DNA of 64,000 nt from Blastomussa wellsi (Eukaryota > Cnidaria > Anthozoa > Scleractinia > Plerogyridae): assembly GCA_947652115.1 (NCBI GenBank), contig OX393561.1, positions 4,091,605-4,155,604 on the forward strand. Reading direction: 5' to 3'. The position numbers and the translations under genes are program-made. Below, piece by piece: positions 29,867 to 41,390 of the stretch. Position 1 is the stretch's first letter, and each line of letters opens with the position of its first letter. Under the pieces are notes generated by a model. It was not told the origin of the DNA. It searched no databases and saw only the letters and a list, made by a program, of their open reading frames with translations.

Positions 29867-32800
29867 GTGAGGTTCCAGCTTAATATTAACAAGAAATTGA
29901 CAATCACACTCAGTTGCACGTACATATATATACAGTCGGCGGATTTCGTGTAATAAAATGTTGTCGGATGTTTGAATCTGCGTTAAAATTTTATTTCAAC
30001 CGAGTGCAAATTCTGTGCACGTGCCCATTGCATTGCGTGCAGTTTGGTCTGAGCGTTGGGTAACAAACAAAAACAAATAATTTTTGTTTGGATCAAAATT
30101 CTTTTTTTTTTCACGACGGCAAATAACTTTAAATATTCATCTTGTTATCCCGGCCGAAAACGAATTCACCTGGTTATTCCTCTAATTCTTCTGGCGTATA
30201 AAAGTCAGTGAAAAAAGAGGCATCTAGCAATCTCACGTTTCAGAACGTAGGTACCGGGGAATCATTACCACTGAAAAAACCGCCACTGCAGTGCCAGTCT
30301 GTTCTGCCTGTTTTGGGTGAGACTTGAGACTTTATCATTCAGGATAATGTTATGTAAAAAATTTGCTTTATCAGAAGGTACTGAACAATGGACAAATATT
30401 ATTATCTTTCATCACCACTTCCTATTTCAAATTCGAATATTTTAAACGAAGTTGACCAAAATGTCATCGGCCCAGGCACATAGCACAATCGGCGTTAAAT
30501 TTTTTTTTTCCTAATAAAAGAAAAGAAAAGAAAAGAAAAGAAAAGTAAAGGGCAAAGAGCAAAATTTCTTTTTCGGCGAGGGAAAAGGGTTAAATATTTC
30601 GCTGTTATAAATACGAGACACAATTGCAACTAATCGGATGGATAGGGATGTGAAAACTGTCGGTCGGTCCATTTTTGCCGTCACGTAAGTGGAGTACACG
30701 TTGCGTGATTTTTGCCAATTATTGACGAGCGCTTACCGCGATGACGTCATAAACATTGTTAACAGATTACCCAATCACACAGTTCTAAATCTATTCACAC
30801 TTTGCCCGAATGATCGAAACAACTTTTCTGTAATCTAGCATCTCTTGGTACTATTTAACAGTGAGACAACTCTTTTGAGCCTCCTTAATAAAAGGGGAAC
30901 TGAAGGCAAAACTCATTATTTCTGAAACACATTCTTTAGAAAGCCTAACATAGGTAAAGTCTAGTTTGGGTAGTAATTAATTCCCGTTTCTTCAATTAGG
31001 CGAGACAATTACATTATATATGGATTAGCAACTATTGATCCACAAAGTCAGAAAGAGCACACCGAGATTTACAAAATCCCTAGGCTTGGTGTTAATCGGG
31101 TTGGTTTTTACTAAAAAGCAGCCATTTAAGTACGTCAAAATTACAAAGAAATGTTTGGTAATCCGGACGCTGCGTCCGGATGGCCGAGTCCGATTTATTT
31201 ATGGGCTCAAGTCCGATTTATTTCTTCTGGCAGCATTTTTTAATTTTTTTTTGGTCATTCTTAGCGGAAATTCTGCAATTGGAGTTGACGTTTTTAATTA
31301 TTCTTATTTATTTCAGAGAAATTATTTTAAAGATCCAGCAAAAATACGGAGCTCCGCTTTGAGGCTTGACTAAATCTATATATTACGATAACTGTGCAAA
31401 CTGAACTTCGTACTTCTGTGGCTTTGTAAAATATGCAAGTGAACTGCAATTTATTTTCTTCGCCTTTGCTATAGCACTGATTTTGAAATATACTCTTAGA
31501 ATTATGGAAACTCTACTTGTAAATATTGACTCTTGAAAGTTACTTTCACTTTCCGTTTCGGCGATGCGAGAGCACAGGTGGCCCAAGCTCAGGATCACAT
31601 TGCGTAATAGATGTCACGGCAAAAATATAAGAGTTTGTATGGGAAAATTTTACAACACGTTTTAGCAAACCGAAATACAACCAAATGTTCAATAAAATTC
31701 CCTGGCCTTACTTTCAGTGTGGTATTTCTTGTTGTCTGAACGCTTATTTTGCTTATTTCAATACTATTTCTGGAGGGACACAGTGTTTGAGAAAAGGGCC
31801 ATTATACATCGTCAATAGAGCGTTTTCGCATGACGTCATTAAATTCTAAAATCCAAAACCAAAGAGCCACCAAACTTTTTATACTCATCAGGAATAAGAG
31901 GTGCTAAATTTATGTATGTGTACAATTTTTCAGCTCAACAGCGCTCTTCGTTTGGAAACCAGAGCAATTTGAATTTCAGAGTTATGGCGGTGCGTGACAT
32001 ACAGTTAAGATCATGTATGTCGAAAAACACATACTTATCTCGTGAGATTTAGCCATTTGAGAAGATTATGTATTAGTAAAAGTGTTTATACGAATATTTG
32101 TTTGTTCAGAACAGGTAACCAGTCGCCTAGATAACCAAAATAAACTCCAGATGTTTACACTATTTCAGGCCGCCATGTTGGTGTTCCATTGACGTACACC
32201 GATATGGCGGCTCCATAAACTGGGCTCTGTAAATATTCGACAAATATCTGAAGTTTGGAATAACGACACGCCTGAAACTTATTTATCTTCTATAATATCG
32301 TAGTTTCTTGACTCTGTCCACTGAATGGTTTTCGATTTATTTACTTTTGGTCACGTGAGTGAAAACGATCTATACAAAGAAATGTAGTCGCCATTTTCGC
32401 AGCTACACCTGAACTTTTAGTCGCCACGGATGAAATTTTAGTCGCATTGGGGAACGTATCAGTCACAATTTCGATATGTTCAACATGCACAATTGCGAGC
32501 AATTCGTTATGTAAACAAATTTAATGATTTTTTGCATGCTTTTAGACAGTATTACTAAAACGCCTGAATCATAAAAATGTAAACCTGTCTCGAGATTTAA
32601 GTAATGATAGCATTATTATGAAAGATCTTTACACCAGGACCGACAAGGATCTAAACTTAAACTGAAAAGAAAAACGTATAAATGAGAGGATATGAATTTT
32701 TGAAACTTGGATTTTGTGCCATGTTTGTTAGCAAAATGGACGCCTCCAAGAAATTGGTTCTGGCACCTCAGCGGTTATTTCTTTTCAAAATTTTCGAGAA

Positions 32801-35800
32801 GCACTGTAAAGGGCGACATGCACAGCATGAAAAGAACTGTGGTGTAAAGCGGACGTAAAGTTGGCGTAAATGTCTTCTTTACGAAGCTTTACGCCACCTT
32901 TACGTTTTTGAAAAGCTGAGCTTTACATCAGCTTTACACTCACATTTAAAGCTTGCGTAATGAGACTTGCTTAAGCAAAATGCCATCTTTATGTCAAGTT
33001 TACATCAACTTTACGCACACTAGCGTAAATGCGGGTTTACAACCTTTACTGAGCTGTACTGCATAGCATAAAGTTAGGTGTGAAACTTTACCAAGATTTA
33101 AGCCAGCTATAATTTGAAATCTCGTTTTTCATGCTGTGACATTGTTTACGTCGGTATTTTGTGATCTTTCATTAACATAAAGGAAAATTAAACTTAGTGA
33201 CAAATTGATATATAGCGACTGTGTTGCTTAGTTACTTGGCTTATACGCAAATATGAGAGAATGTGTTAATATTCAATGAGATATTCCTGCTGAAAGAGCC
33301 ATAAAATTTACAGATGATTGTTTATGCTGGGCGGATTCAAACCCTTGCCACAAACATCTGTAAATTTGTCAACTTTTGAAAAGGATATTTTTAAAATAGG
33401 GAAAGGGGAATTTAGAACGGGGAATCTTTAATGCGGGTTCTTTAGAACAGGGAATCTTTAAAAGCGGGAATCTTTAAAACTGGGGAATCTTTAAATCTGG
33501 GGAATCTTTAAAAGTTGGAATCTCTAAAACGGAGAATCTTTAAAAGCGGGAATCTTTAAAATGAAAAACCGGGAATCTTTGAAACGGGAAATCCTTAAAA
33601 GCGGGGTTCGTTAATAGGGGGAATTTTCAATACTTATGACCTGTGAATTTGCGAGACGAATTGTAACGCTCGGCTTGTTTCGCTCGCCAAAATAAATATT
33701 TCCACGCGCTCTCGCTAGAAGGCCTGTTCGCAAGCTAAAACGGCCGTTAAATGTTCTCAAAAAACAATAAGAGTTATATAAAGGGAACCAAATATATGGC
33801 TTTTTTATCTGCCATTTTGCCATTTGGTCAGTTTCCATTAGTAAACCCCTCGACAACTTGACAATACGGGATTGTTATTCGCTCATGAATTTTAACCTAC
33901 ATTTTATTCCGACTTCTTTGTGGCCATTTTCGCCAAGAAGCCGCAACAAGATTGGTTGTCATCATTCACTGCGCTAAAATGACCTAAAATATGCCTGGTT
34001 ATGTGTTCAGTTTAAATTGTTCAGAACCCGAGGTTGGTTTCCGCCCCGTTTTAAATGAAGATTCCCCGTATTAAAGATTCCCGCTTTTAAAGACTACCGC
34101 TTTTAAAGATTCCCCGTTTTAACGATTCCCCAGCTCATTCCCTATTGCCCGATTCCCGATTCCCGATTCCTCATTCTCTGTTTTAAAGATAGCCCTTTTG
34201 AATGTGTCGTTTGAACAAATTTGAATGGTTTCTTTTAAATACGGCGATAAACATGCCAGACGTCACATGACGTCACGATGAATTCACCTATATGGGAACC
34301 GCGCTGGGTTAGAGGGTCTTGGATAAAGGCGCACTTTTATCCACACTGAAATTAAAACTCTGTCTCATTAATTTTCTTTCTTTTCATTTTGCTTTCATAT
34401 TATGCATTGTAGTCTCGAACCCCCGAAGCATCTGCTGTTGCCAACAGACGGATTGTGGATCTCATGCACAGTAAGTTTTCTTTGTACATTATAAATAAAG
34501 ACCAACATAAGGAACTATTTAAAAAAGAAAGGCTCAAGGAAGACAGTTTTACTGATTTCGGGAGTTCCATCGTTTTAACTTTGTCTTCAGAGTGCCTGGT
34601 TGTTAAAAGTACGATTAAGCAAATCCAGAATAAGCATTAATGTAACTTGGATTTCAGTTTTAGAACTTTTCAGTGAGGTTTTCTCCCAAACTCCACGAAA
34701 CATTTTTGCAATGGCAATAGGGAAATCCTTGTTTACAATATTTGCCTCATTAGCATAAGCGATTGAGTTTCTGATTGAGCTACAAAAAAATCAGTTCTGG
34801 ATATTGAAAGTTCATAGCACGATTAACTATGTCAATGAATTTCAGCTCGATGTATTGAATTACTTTTGTCTGACGCGGGTTTAATGAGCGCTTGCCACCC
34901 AGAAATTTTGGAGTTTTTGAAAGACAATTTCTCCTTGAATATTACACGCAAAGAGCTAAAAATTTCACCATATACTAAATTTCACTAGCTCTTTAACTGT
35001 TTGGAGTCCATTCATATCTAACATGCTGCCTTCTGTACGCCAAGCCGTATGCTAATGAGAAAAAAGGTGTCAACATGAATCCGCTTACATACAACCTCGA
35101 TTAACTTTTTTATCCTGTATCCTGACGCAATATATACCAATATTTTTAGTTCGAGTCGTCGAACTATTGAGGCCGAACGGAAAGATCTCGGATGGACAAA
35201 CTGGACCGGGGCTGAGCAGAAAGCGCTGGACCGTGACGAGTGGCGTGTGTTGTTGCGTGGCCTTATGCTCCACTCAGGGAGCGGGGAGGATGAATGAATG
35301 TCATTGATACTTGAAAACTTTTCTTGTCGGTCGAGGTGGGAAGGTGGGAAAAAGGGAGCGCGAGAGCTGATGGTTAGCATCAGTCCCACAACGCAACGCG
35401 ATCGGCGCAAAATCAATCCCAAAACGCAAAGCGTTTCCCGTACAATCAAGGAGGGGGGGGGGGGGGGGTGGGGCTGGTGGCATCGGTGTCGCAGAGGGTT
35501 CGATTCCCTTTGAATTCCTGGCTTTCAGGCTTGGAAATTCAGCCTGCGAGGATAATTTCTCGCTTATGACTAATTTATCGCTAATTTATCACACTTTTTT
35601 CTGTATCATTCCACTATTACTTCGTTTTCATGCTGCATAACAAAAATCAAACAATTTTCTTTTGTCGCGTTTTATCTTTAGTGGATGAAGACGTTGGAGA
35701 GATGCATCTGGAATTAATGAAAGTAAACACAGATTATCAAGACCCACTTCAGATTAATATCGACATGGATACCGACATTGTATCTGGTTATTTTTTCAAC

Positions 35801-37889
35801 TTTAATGACCACAAACCCACGTTCAAAGTTGACCCAAAAGACCAACCTAGTGTATCACTAACTGGAGGCCTGCTCAATGCAACTTACATTATTGATCAAT
35901 TTCACTTTCACGTTTACTGCACAAGGGCAGAAGCTGAGGAGAATACGCTAGATATGTCCCAGGTCCCTGGCGAGGTAAGCGAAAGAGAAAGCTCGGTTGG
36001 TGTCAATCTCGTCGGCCGAGCCCGCATTACCCTTAATCAGCGGGACGCTGGTCAATGGGAACGCCAGGGCTGGGTTGATTCCTCGAGTCCAAAAATATAC
36101 ATTTCCAGAATCTCGAGACCTCCCTAGTATAGGCAAAGAAATGCTGTCTGTATCACACCCATACTCAACAATTCTCCCACTTCCTCCACCCCTCTCGCCC
36201 GCCCGCCCTGCAAGCAGTCTCTATTTTGCTCTAAAGTCAGGGGAGACGAAGGCAAAGCGTGAGAATCTTCTCTTTTTGCTCGTCTTCAGGCACCCGCGCT
36301 ACTCGTAGCACATAACGGACTCTGTCACTAATTATCGCGTCTGTTCCCTTGGAGCAAAAGCATGACTACTCGCAGTCCACCGCCAACAACGCACAGACAC
36401 TTTTCTTTTAATTAAGAAATTATTGTAATTATCAGTTAGAAGAAACCGACTGTTTTCTATTCGCCGGTAGAAAACGATTGCGTGCGTGTTGCACTTTGAA
36501 GGCAAGATTTTGGAATGCAATCCTTTAGAATTTCTATTAAAATAACTACACTATTCGTCCTCGTTCTCTGGACTTTTCGCTCACTGAAAACTCGGTCTTA
36601 ATTAGAAAGCACTGGGAGAACCAATGAGATTCGCGGATTTCCAATAGAAAACCGCTATGTTTCTATAAGTTATCTTACCCAAGGAAGATTATTCCTTGCA
36701 CGTCTTGCTAAGATGCAGCCTGATTGCAGAGAGTTCTGCATACTGGACACTAACCTTGTCTGCGTTTTATTCTGACTTACCTGTAGCTGCATCTCGTGTT
36801 CTTCCGTGAAAAATACGAGTCTTACAGCACGGCTGTGCACAGATTTCAAGATGGTCTTGCCGTGATTGCAATTAGTTTGGAGGTAAGCTAATAACAATAA
36901 CAACAGTATGCTGCAATGACAACAACAACCATAGCGACAGGTTCTTAATGCTAAATGTGTCGTATGTTCGACTCGAAGGTAATTCTATTTCGCTTCTGGC
37001 GAGCTTTTTTTTTCTGCGCGTATTGTGTTTCGTGACTCTAACAGAAGCAACATAAATTTCTTTTGATGAACCGGTCCTGAATTTAAAGCTCCTGAAGTTA
37101 TCCGCGGCAATCATCACGGAGATTAAAAGGTATTTTCATGTGGTTGTCTCTGCAGTGTCTGCAGTGCCTCGGGAGGTAAGAAGTTGATATGTAACAGGGA
37201 ATATTTCTAGGAATCAAGGGAAGATAGAACTGAATTTCAGGGAACAGGGGAACTTGATAAAAAGTGAATTTTGGGGAAGATCTTAAATTATATTTAGGGA
37301 ACAAGGAAGAAAGTTCATTTTCTTTCTAGGGAACAAAGGAACATGCACCCCCCCCCCCCCTCTCCCCACGGAGGCTCTAGTTATTGGATGAGGTTTATCT
37401 TGATATCCAGAATTATCAAGGTCGAGGTAAGTGTTATCAGCTGAAGCGAGGCTGATAACACTTACCTCGATCTTGATAGGTGTTATCAGCTGAAGCGAGG
37501 CTGATAACACTTACCTCGACCTTGATAATTCTGGATATCACAAAAAACCGAATTCAATAATTTTTTTTTTTATGCACTGATTTATCAAATTTAGATGTTA
37601 AGCACCTCAGTCAACAATACCTCAGTCAACAATAACTCCGTCTTCCATCGGGTTCTGTATTTTTTTTTATGAGGAACTTGGAAAACTGCCTCGCTACTTT
37701 CATTTATCTTTTAATTTTGTGTTGTAAAAACCCAGGTATCTTCTACTTTTTTTATTTTCCCGCTCCGACAGAGAAGCAAATCGAGCCATTGTTTCCACAT
37801 CGGTCGCCCAGTGCGAGCTATGCGACCGCGCTCTCCACATGACAAATAACCCCTGCAAACGACCGCGCTTTACTAATAGTCATAATTTT

Positions 37890-37926
<37 letters not shown>

Positions 37927-40551
37927 CAATAACTTTATGTATATACACGGTATTGTTGGTTTGCTGTGGGCTCGTGTTTCTAGCAAGAAATTAAAACACA
38001 CCTAATCGTTCTCATAATTAAATCTACTTATCGTTTGGAGGCGCAGTGGCCTAATGGTTAGTGCGCTGGACTCTGGATCGGACGGTCCGGGTTCGAGTCC
38101 TGGCCGGGCCACTGCGTTGTGTTCTTGGTCAAGACACTTTACTCTCACAGTGCCTCTCTTCACCCAGGTGTATAAATGGGTACCGGCGAATTTACTGCTG
38201 GGGGTAACCCTGCGATGGACTAGCATCCCATCCAGGGGGGAGTAGAAATACTCTCTGTCGCTTCATGCTACAGAAACCGGGATAAGCTCCGGCCTGATGG
38301 GCCACTAGGCCCGACTGCAGACTTACCTTACCTATCGTTTGGATCGAGGTTGCAGTTATTCAATTTTTTATTTTTTTATCTGCTTATTAACAATATTCTA
38401 TACTTCGGACAACAACCATACGTATGCTCAGGGACAAAGTGCTAGCCATGATTTCTTGTTATCACAGGTTGGAGAGGACGAAAGCGACGATCATCAAGTA
38501 GAAAAATTCTCGCGTTTTGTGGACTACATCTCGCAGGATAAAAGTAAGAATTTTAATACATGTAATAGTTAGGGTGCGTTCCATTGACAAGTCCTGATTT
38601 GGAATTTCCCAATAAAACACAAAACAAACCACATTGAAAAACGGATTTTGCCTGATTTCAAAATCCGTATTTGGATTTTGTGTTTGATTGGCAAATCCGC
38701 AATACGAAGTCCGGATTTCAAAGTCCAAATCCTGCGAAATTTGCATATCGAATGCACCCTTAGACTTGTCGATCATTTACAGGTCTTTAAAGGAGCAGCG
38801 TCACGGTTCGTGCATTTTAAAAAATTAAGCCCAATTTTTTTTTTCAATTTTTTGCAATCCATCTCAATCTTCTCCATCCTTAACCATTCACGTTCCTTTT
38901 TGGTTTAGTGTCACTTCTTTGCTGTTTTTATTCCTTCTTAAACTTTTAGTTTTAGGTTTCTTACGTTTTAAGGGTAATTTGGTTCGTCGAAATATCGTGA
39001 CGTAGCTCCTTTAAAAAAAATAATTCTTTTGTATTGCGTTACGCGAGAGGTAAATCGCCTTTTTCCCTAAACGTGTTTGGTGCCCTATCATTTTTTCTTT
39101 TCTTTTTTTTTTAGTCACTTTCGCTAAAATATATTTTAGCCAATCCCCATTGTAGGAAACAATATGGCCATATTGAATCATGGTGAATATTGCCCAAGAT
39201 GAAGCCAAAAAGAATTAATTCACCGAGATTCATTGAGCCTGAGGCAAGCAATTGTTTTAGTCCAATTTTCAGAGGTGAATATCAAGAACTCCAAAATGAC
39301 AAGAAAAATCGATTGCGAATCAATTGTGTTTTCTAGGTTCTTTTTTAATGGTTTGAACTCTGCCTACTGCTGAGAAGTGATAGTCTAATATGACTGCTCT
39401 GAGCTTATTTTTAGTAGTTGGGGGTGGAGGTTGGGTAGGGGATATTATCAGAAAATAATTACTTTTGAAATGGATTTTGCGTATGAAATTTTCTCGTTAC
39501 TTCTTAAACCGAATGGTAAATGGTCTAGTGTTCTTCGGACGGTTTTCTGACCTTTCTGTGTATTTCAGATTTGGGGAGTCATCGAAAGGCAAAATCATAG
39601 TTAACAACTTTTCACACAACGATATGCCATTCCCTTAGACCAATCATAGTTAACAGCTTTCACATAACAATATACCATTCGCTTAGACTCTAGCTCTAAC
39701 CCTCGGCAATTGTGAAAAGGATAAAAAAGGGTAAACTTCATAGCTCGTCCAATGCACTTATTCACGTAATGACTTGGAGTTTAGAGAAGGTGTCAAATTT
39801 ATTTGCGAAGGTCCAACGAAGGATTTCGCGAAAGGAGCGTTGATAACAAGTGTTATTACCCCCTCCTGTCGAAGGCGTTACCAGTAAAAAGTACGTAATA
39901 ACAAGATGCTTTTCTTTCTCTAGATCGTACAGTATCCACCACTGCTTCAATCGAACAGTTAGCGGCCCCTGTGTTCAAAAAGCATGCGCAGTATGACGCG
40001 TACCGGGGAAAATTAGTCGAGCCTGTTACATGTGAGCATTGTGTGGATGTCTTTGTTATGAAAGAACCAATCACCATTTCTGTTAAACAGGTAAAAGCTG
40101 GATTCATAAATATACATATAGAAATAATCTTAACTAGGCTCGGAATGTCTGGAGTAATGCAATCTAAAGTAACGTAACGAGGGTTACGGACATATTCTTC
40201 CTGCCCGAGCCTTTAAACTTCGTTATATCTGGGATTCAATGTAGTCATAGTAGTACGGTCTTTAAAGCACATAGCTGCTGGTTGCCCCAACAATTCACCA
40301 GAACTCATTTATACTCCTGGGTAACCAAGAACACAACAGAGCTTCCCGACCCGGGCGACAGCCCGGATATTTCAATCCGGGGACCAACATTCTTTCTTTA
40401 TTTTCAAAAAAGTATTGTTACAAAAGTTTGACATGCCCACAGGATGCTGATACTAATCTAGGTGGGTCATGTCTCAACTACAGGAAGATAAATGTACAAG
40501 TGTATAAAATAATAAATTTTTAAAATTAAGTTTGACTCAGTAATAATCAAC

Positions 40552-40621
<70 letters not shown>

Positions 40622-40989
40622 TAATAATAATAATAATAATAATGCCACCCCTCCTCTCACGGTAACTGTAACGAAATGTACACAAAATTTAACAAATTTA
40701 CGTCAGTTGGTCACGGTATATCCTGCGGCTGACCATGAATTTAAGCCTCACGTTGTCAAAGTTGTTGTGGATCCACGCGGCGATAGCCCGCACACATTGT
40801 TGAATATAAGGGCGATTCAAGAGAGTTGATAATAATTCGGCAGTGTGCGACTCTTATGAAACCCAAAGGGTGTCTGCGTCGGAGGCTAAACATTGACCAA
40901 CTTTTTTAACTTTTGAATTCTTTTCTTGTGTCTAGATGACAGAATTCAGGAAAGCGCCCCACTGTGTGGAAAATGACTGGCCATTTTAA
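29684..40989 (+). CDS. Secreted alpha-carbonic anhydrase-like protein, 7 exons
   Basis: Exons 29684-29866, 34413-34470, 35682-35974, 36787-36882, 38468-38543, 39924-40090 and 40936-40989 join in phase to about 308 residues. A hydrophobic signal peptide (about 1-21) indicates secretion. Alpha-CAs hydrate CO2 at a zinc held by three His, seen here as QFHFH (His155, His157) and ELHL (His180). Gln153 and Glu178 match the supporting residues, and His124 in NDH may equal the proton shuttle. Cys in WQSC and VTCEH could form the extracellular disulfide. The usual L-T-T-P-P segment reads L-V-E-P-V (266-270), losing the Thr that orients zinc-bound hydroxide. The C-terminus ends soon after KEPITIS and lacks the NYRP-type tail. 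It may be a poorly active or non-catalytic homologue. The N-terminal exon chain is less certain than the core. Confidence 0.85.
29867..32817. other. CA-like gene intron 1, first part
   Basis: No gene recognised. Holds an (AAAAG)n tract at 30517-30549 and AT-rich unique-looking sequence with several short frames (for example around 31035-31373) that show no domain. Confidence 0.45.
30517..30549. repeat. (AAAAG)n microsatellite
   Basis: Six tandem aaaag pentamers. Confidence 0.9.
32818..33140. mobile_element. TTTACG-rich MITE, copy 2
   Basis: Starts catgcacagcatgaaaaga and ends ctcgtttttcatgctgtgac, an inverted pair. Block order matches the copy at 13411-13755 (ctttacgccaccttta, acatttaaagcttgcgta, gcgtaaatgcgg). 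Located in CA-like intron 1. Confidence 0.8.
33372..34205. mobile_element. Inverted element bounded by opposed GGGAATCTTT minisatellites
   Basis: The left flank (about 33394-33612) has about a dozen degenerate units of roughly 17 bp (aaaacgGGGAATCTTT). The right flank (34044-34200) has the reverse-complement unit (AAAGATTCCCcgcttt) in tandem. The outer ends ttgaaaaggatatttttaaa and ttttaaagatagccctttt are roughly inverted. The middle (33613-34043) has no recognisable gene. It looks like a transposon with repetitive termini. Confidence 0.7.
34413..34470 (+). CDS. CA-like gene exon 2 (short)
   Basis: Acceptor cattgtag and donor gtaagt enclose 19 codons plus one base (SRTPEASAVANRRIVDLMH). It is the only arrangement I found that keeps frame between exon 1 and the CA core. 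It would correspond to the divergent QSP-type region of CAs. Confidence 0.6.
35475..35585 (+). mobile_element. tRNA-like SINE fragment, second family, copy 1
   Basis: B-box-like GGTTCGATTCCC then tgaattcctggctttcaggc and gaggataatttctcgctta. The tail order matches the copy at 44525-44690. A poly-G run precedes it. Confidence 0.55.
35682..35974 (+). CDS. CA-like gene exon 3 (zinc ligands 1 and 2)
   Basis: Contains FFNFNDHKPTFKV, SLTGGLLNATYIIDQFHFH and AEENTLD. The QFHFH pair is the CA zinc signature and GGLLNATY matches the GGPL...Y strand. The donor gtaagc leaves phase 0. Confidence 0.9.
35975..36786. other. CA-like intron 3, nothing recognised
   Basis: Includes a C-rich tract near 36165-36215. 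No exon with compatible phase was seen between the two CA core exons, which already join in frame. Confidence 0.5.
36787..36882 (+). CDS. CA-like gene exon 4 (third zinc ligand)
   Basis: Joined to the preceding Glu codon it gives ELHLVFFREKYESYSTAV, then DGLAVIAISLE. The ELHLV strand holds the third zinc His and DGLAV is the following conserved strand. The donor is gtaagc. Confidence 0.9.
37401..37540. repeat. Nested palindromic repeat (GTGTTATCAGC type)
   Basis: The left arm tgatatccagaattatcaag and the right arm cttgataattctggatatca are perfect inverted copies. Between them two head-to-tail hairpins (gtgttatcagctgaagc / gaggctgataacac) repeat. Located in CA-like intron 4. Confidence 0.8.
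37890..37926. repeat. (TAA)n microsatellite
   Basis: About 11 TAA triplets followed by caacaataactttatg. It may be the 3' tail of a retroelement. Confidence 0.85.
38037..38331 (+). mobile_element. tRNA-headed SINE, most complete copy
   Basis: The head has an A-box-like tggcctaatggttagtgcg and B-box GGGTTCGAGTCC within a sequence able to form a tRNA-like cloverleaf. The body then carries tgtgttcttggtcaagacac, cacccaggtgtataaatggg, gggggagtagaaat and cgggataagctccgg, ending gcagacttaccttacc. The best reference copy of the family here. Confidence 0.85.
38468..38543 (+). CDS. CA-like gene exon 5
   Basis: Codes VGEDESDDHQVEKFSRFVDY then ISQDK, matching the VGE...helix segment of CAs. It ends in phase 1 before gtaaga; a Harbinger-type MITE begins 28 bp into the following intron. 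Confidence 0.85.
38572..38759. mobile_element. PIF/Harbinger-type MITE with TTA duplication
   Basis: TIRs GGGTGCGTTC and GAATGCACCC are inverted with one mismatch, and TTA flanks both ends (38569-38571, 38760-38762). A 3-bp TTA duplication is characteristic of PIF/Harbinger insertions. The interior repeats ggattt/aaatcc motifs. It starts 28 bp after the exon 5 donor. Confidence 0.78.
38763..39923. other. CA-like intron 5 remainder, nothing recognised
   Basis: AT-rich, with a near-duplicate phrase (accaatcatagttaacarctt..cacataac) around 39590-39685. No exon-like frame. Confidence 0.45.
39924..40090 (+). CDS. CA-like gene exon 6 (altered active-site loop)
   Basis: Codes YDAYRGKLVEPVTCEHCVDV then FVMKEPITISVKQ. 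It aligns with the Y..Y.GSLTTPPC...V.WIVFKEPI.IS motif but has V-E where T-T is expected, and one extra residue before the Cys. Confidence 0.88.
40551..40643. repeat. (ATA)n microsatellite
   Basis: About 30 near-perfect ATA/TAA triplets. On the minus strand this reads as a poly-Ile frame, which is an artefact. Confidence 0.92.
40936..40989 (+). CDS. CA-like gene exon 7 (stop)
   Basis: The acceptor gtgtctag leads into MTEFRKAPHCVENDWPF and TAA. M-x-x-FR matches the helix after the KEPI strand. The protein then stops, about 20-30 residues earlier than usual. An alternative further exon cannot be excluded. Confidence 0.7.
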   Translation: MTEFRKAPHCVENDWPF

Positions 40990-41055
40990 AATTGGTAGGT
41001 GATAACTTTGTTTTTGTAATGAACATTATCTATTGTGTATGAGTAAAGTTATTAG

Positions 41056-41390
41056 GGAGCTTAAGCAAACCACGACAACAACGTCAACGAGAACGTCGCT
41101 AAACAAAAGATTTAATGAGCAGTTCAATAGCTCTGCATTTGTGTCATAATTCTTTGCACAACGTGAAATGACCAAATTCTCAGTACTTTAGAAAACGTGA
41201 ACCACGACGGCTACTGATTTCCGTTTGAAAATAAACCCCGTGCTTATACTGTGTACAAGAGCTACGTTTGAAAGCAATAGATGCACTGAATACATCAATG
41301 CAATTGCGAGATTCGTACGTAAAATATAAATTATTTTTTAACCAGGCGTCGTTGCCGTTGTCGTCGTCATCCCTCGGACGTACACACGTA
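41056..41390 (+). mobile_element. AAGCAAACCACGAC-type MITE, copy 1
   Basis: Opens gggagcttaagcaaaccacg and runs through gtcgctaaacaaaagattta, acgtgaaatgaccaaattct and ttaaccaggcgtcgttgcc. The same blocks in the same order occur at 56588-56945 and, reversed and interrupted, at 28766-29540. It immediately follows the CA-like gene. Confidence 0.75.

Noticed and set aside
30244..30316. Candidate exon of the CA-like gene (acceptor gtttcag, donor gtgaga)
   Set aside because: Including it shifts the frame so that the next exon joins with a stop codon. Exon 1 joins 34413-34470 directly in phase.
33394..33612. Regularly spaced repeats reminiscent of a CRISPR array
   Set aside because: The units are contiguous degenerate minisatellite copies without unique spacers, in an animal genome.
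38037..38115. Possible genuine tRNA gene (A and B boxes present)
   Set aside because: The same head is followed by an identical non-tRNA body at several loci, and the stems are imperfect, so these are tRNA-derived SINEs rather than tRNA genes.
40467..40685. Poly-isoleucine open frame on the minus strand
   Set aside because: An artefact of the (ATA)n microsatellite.
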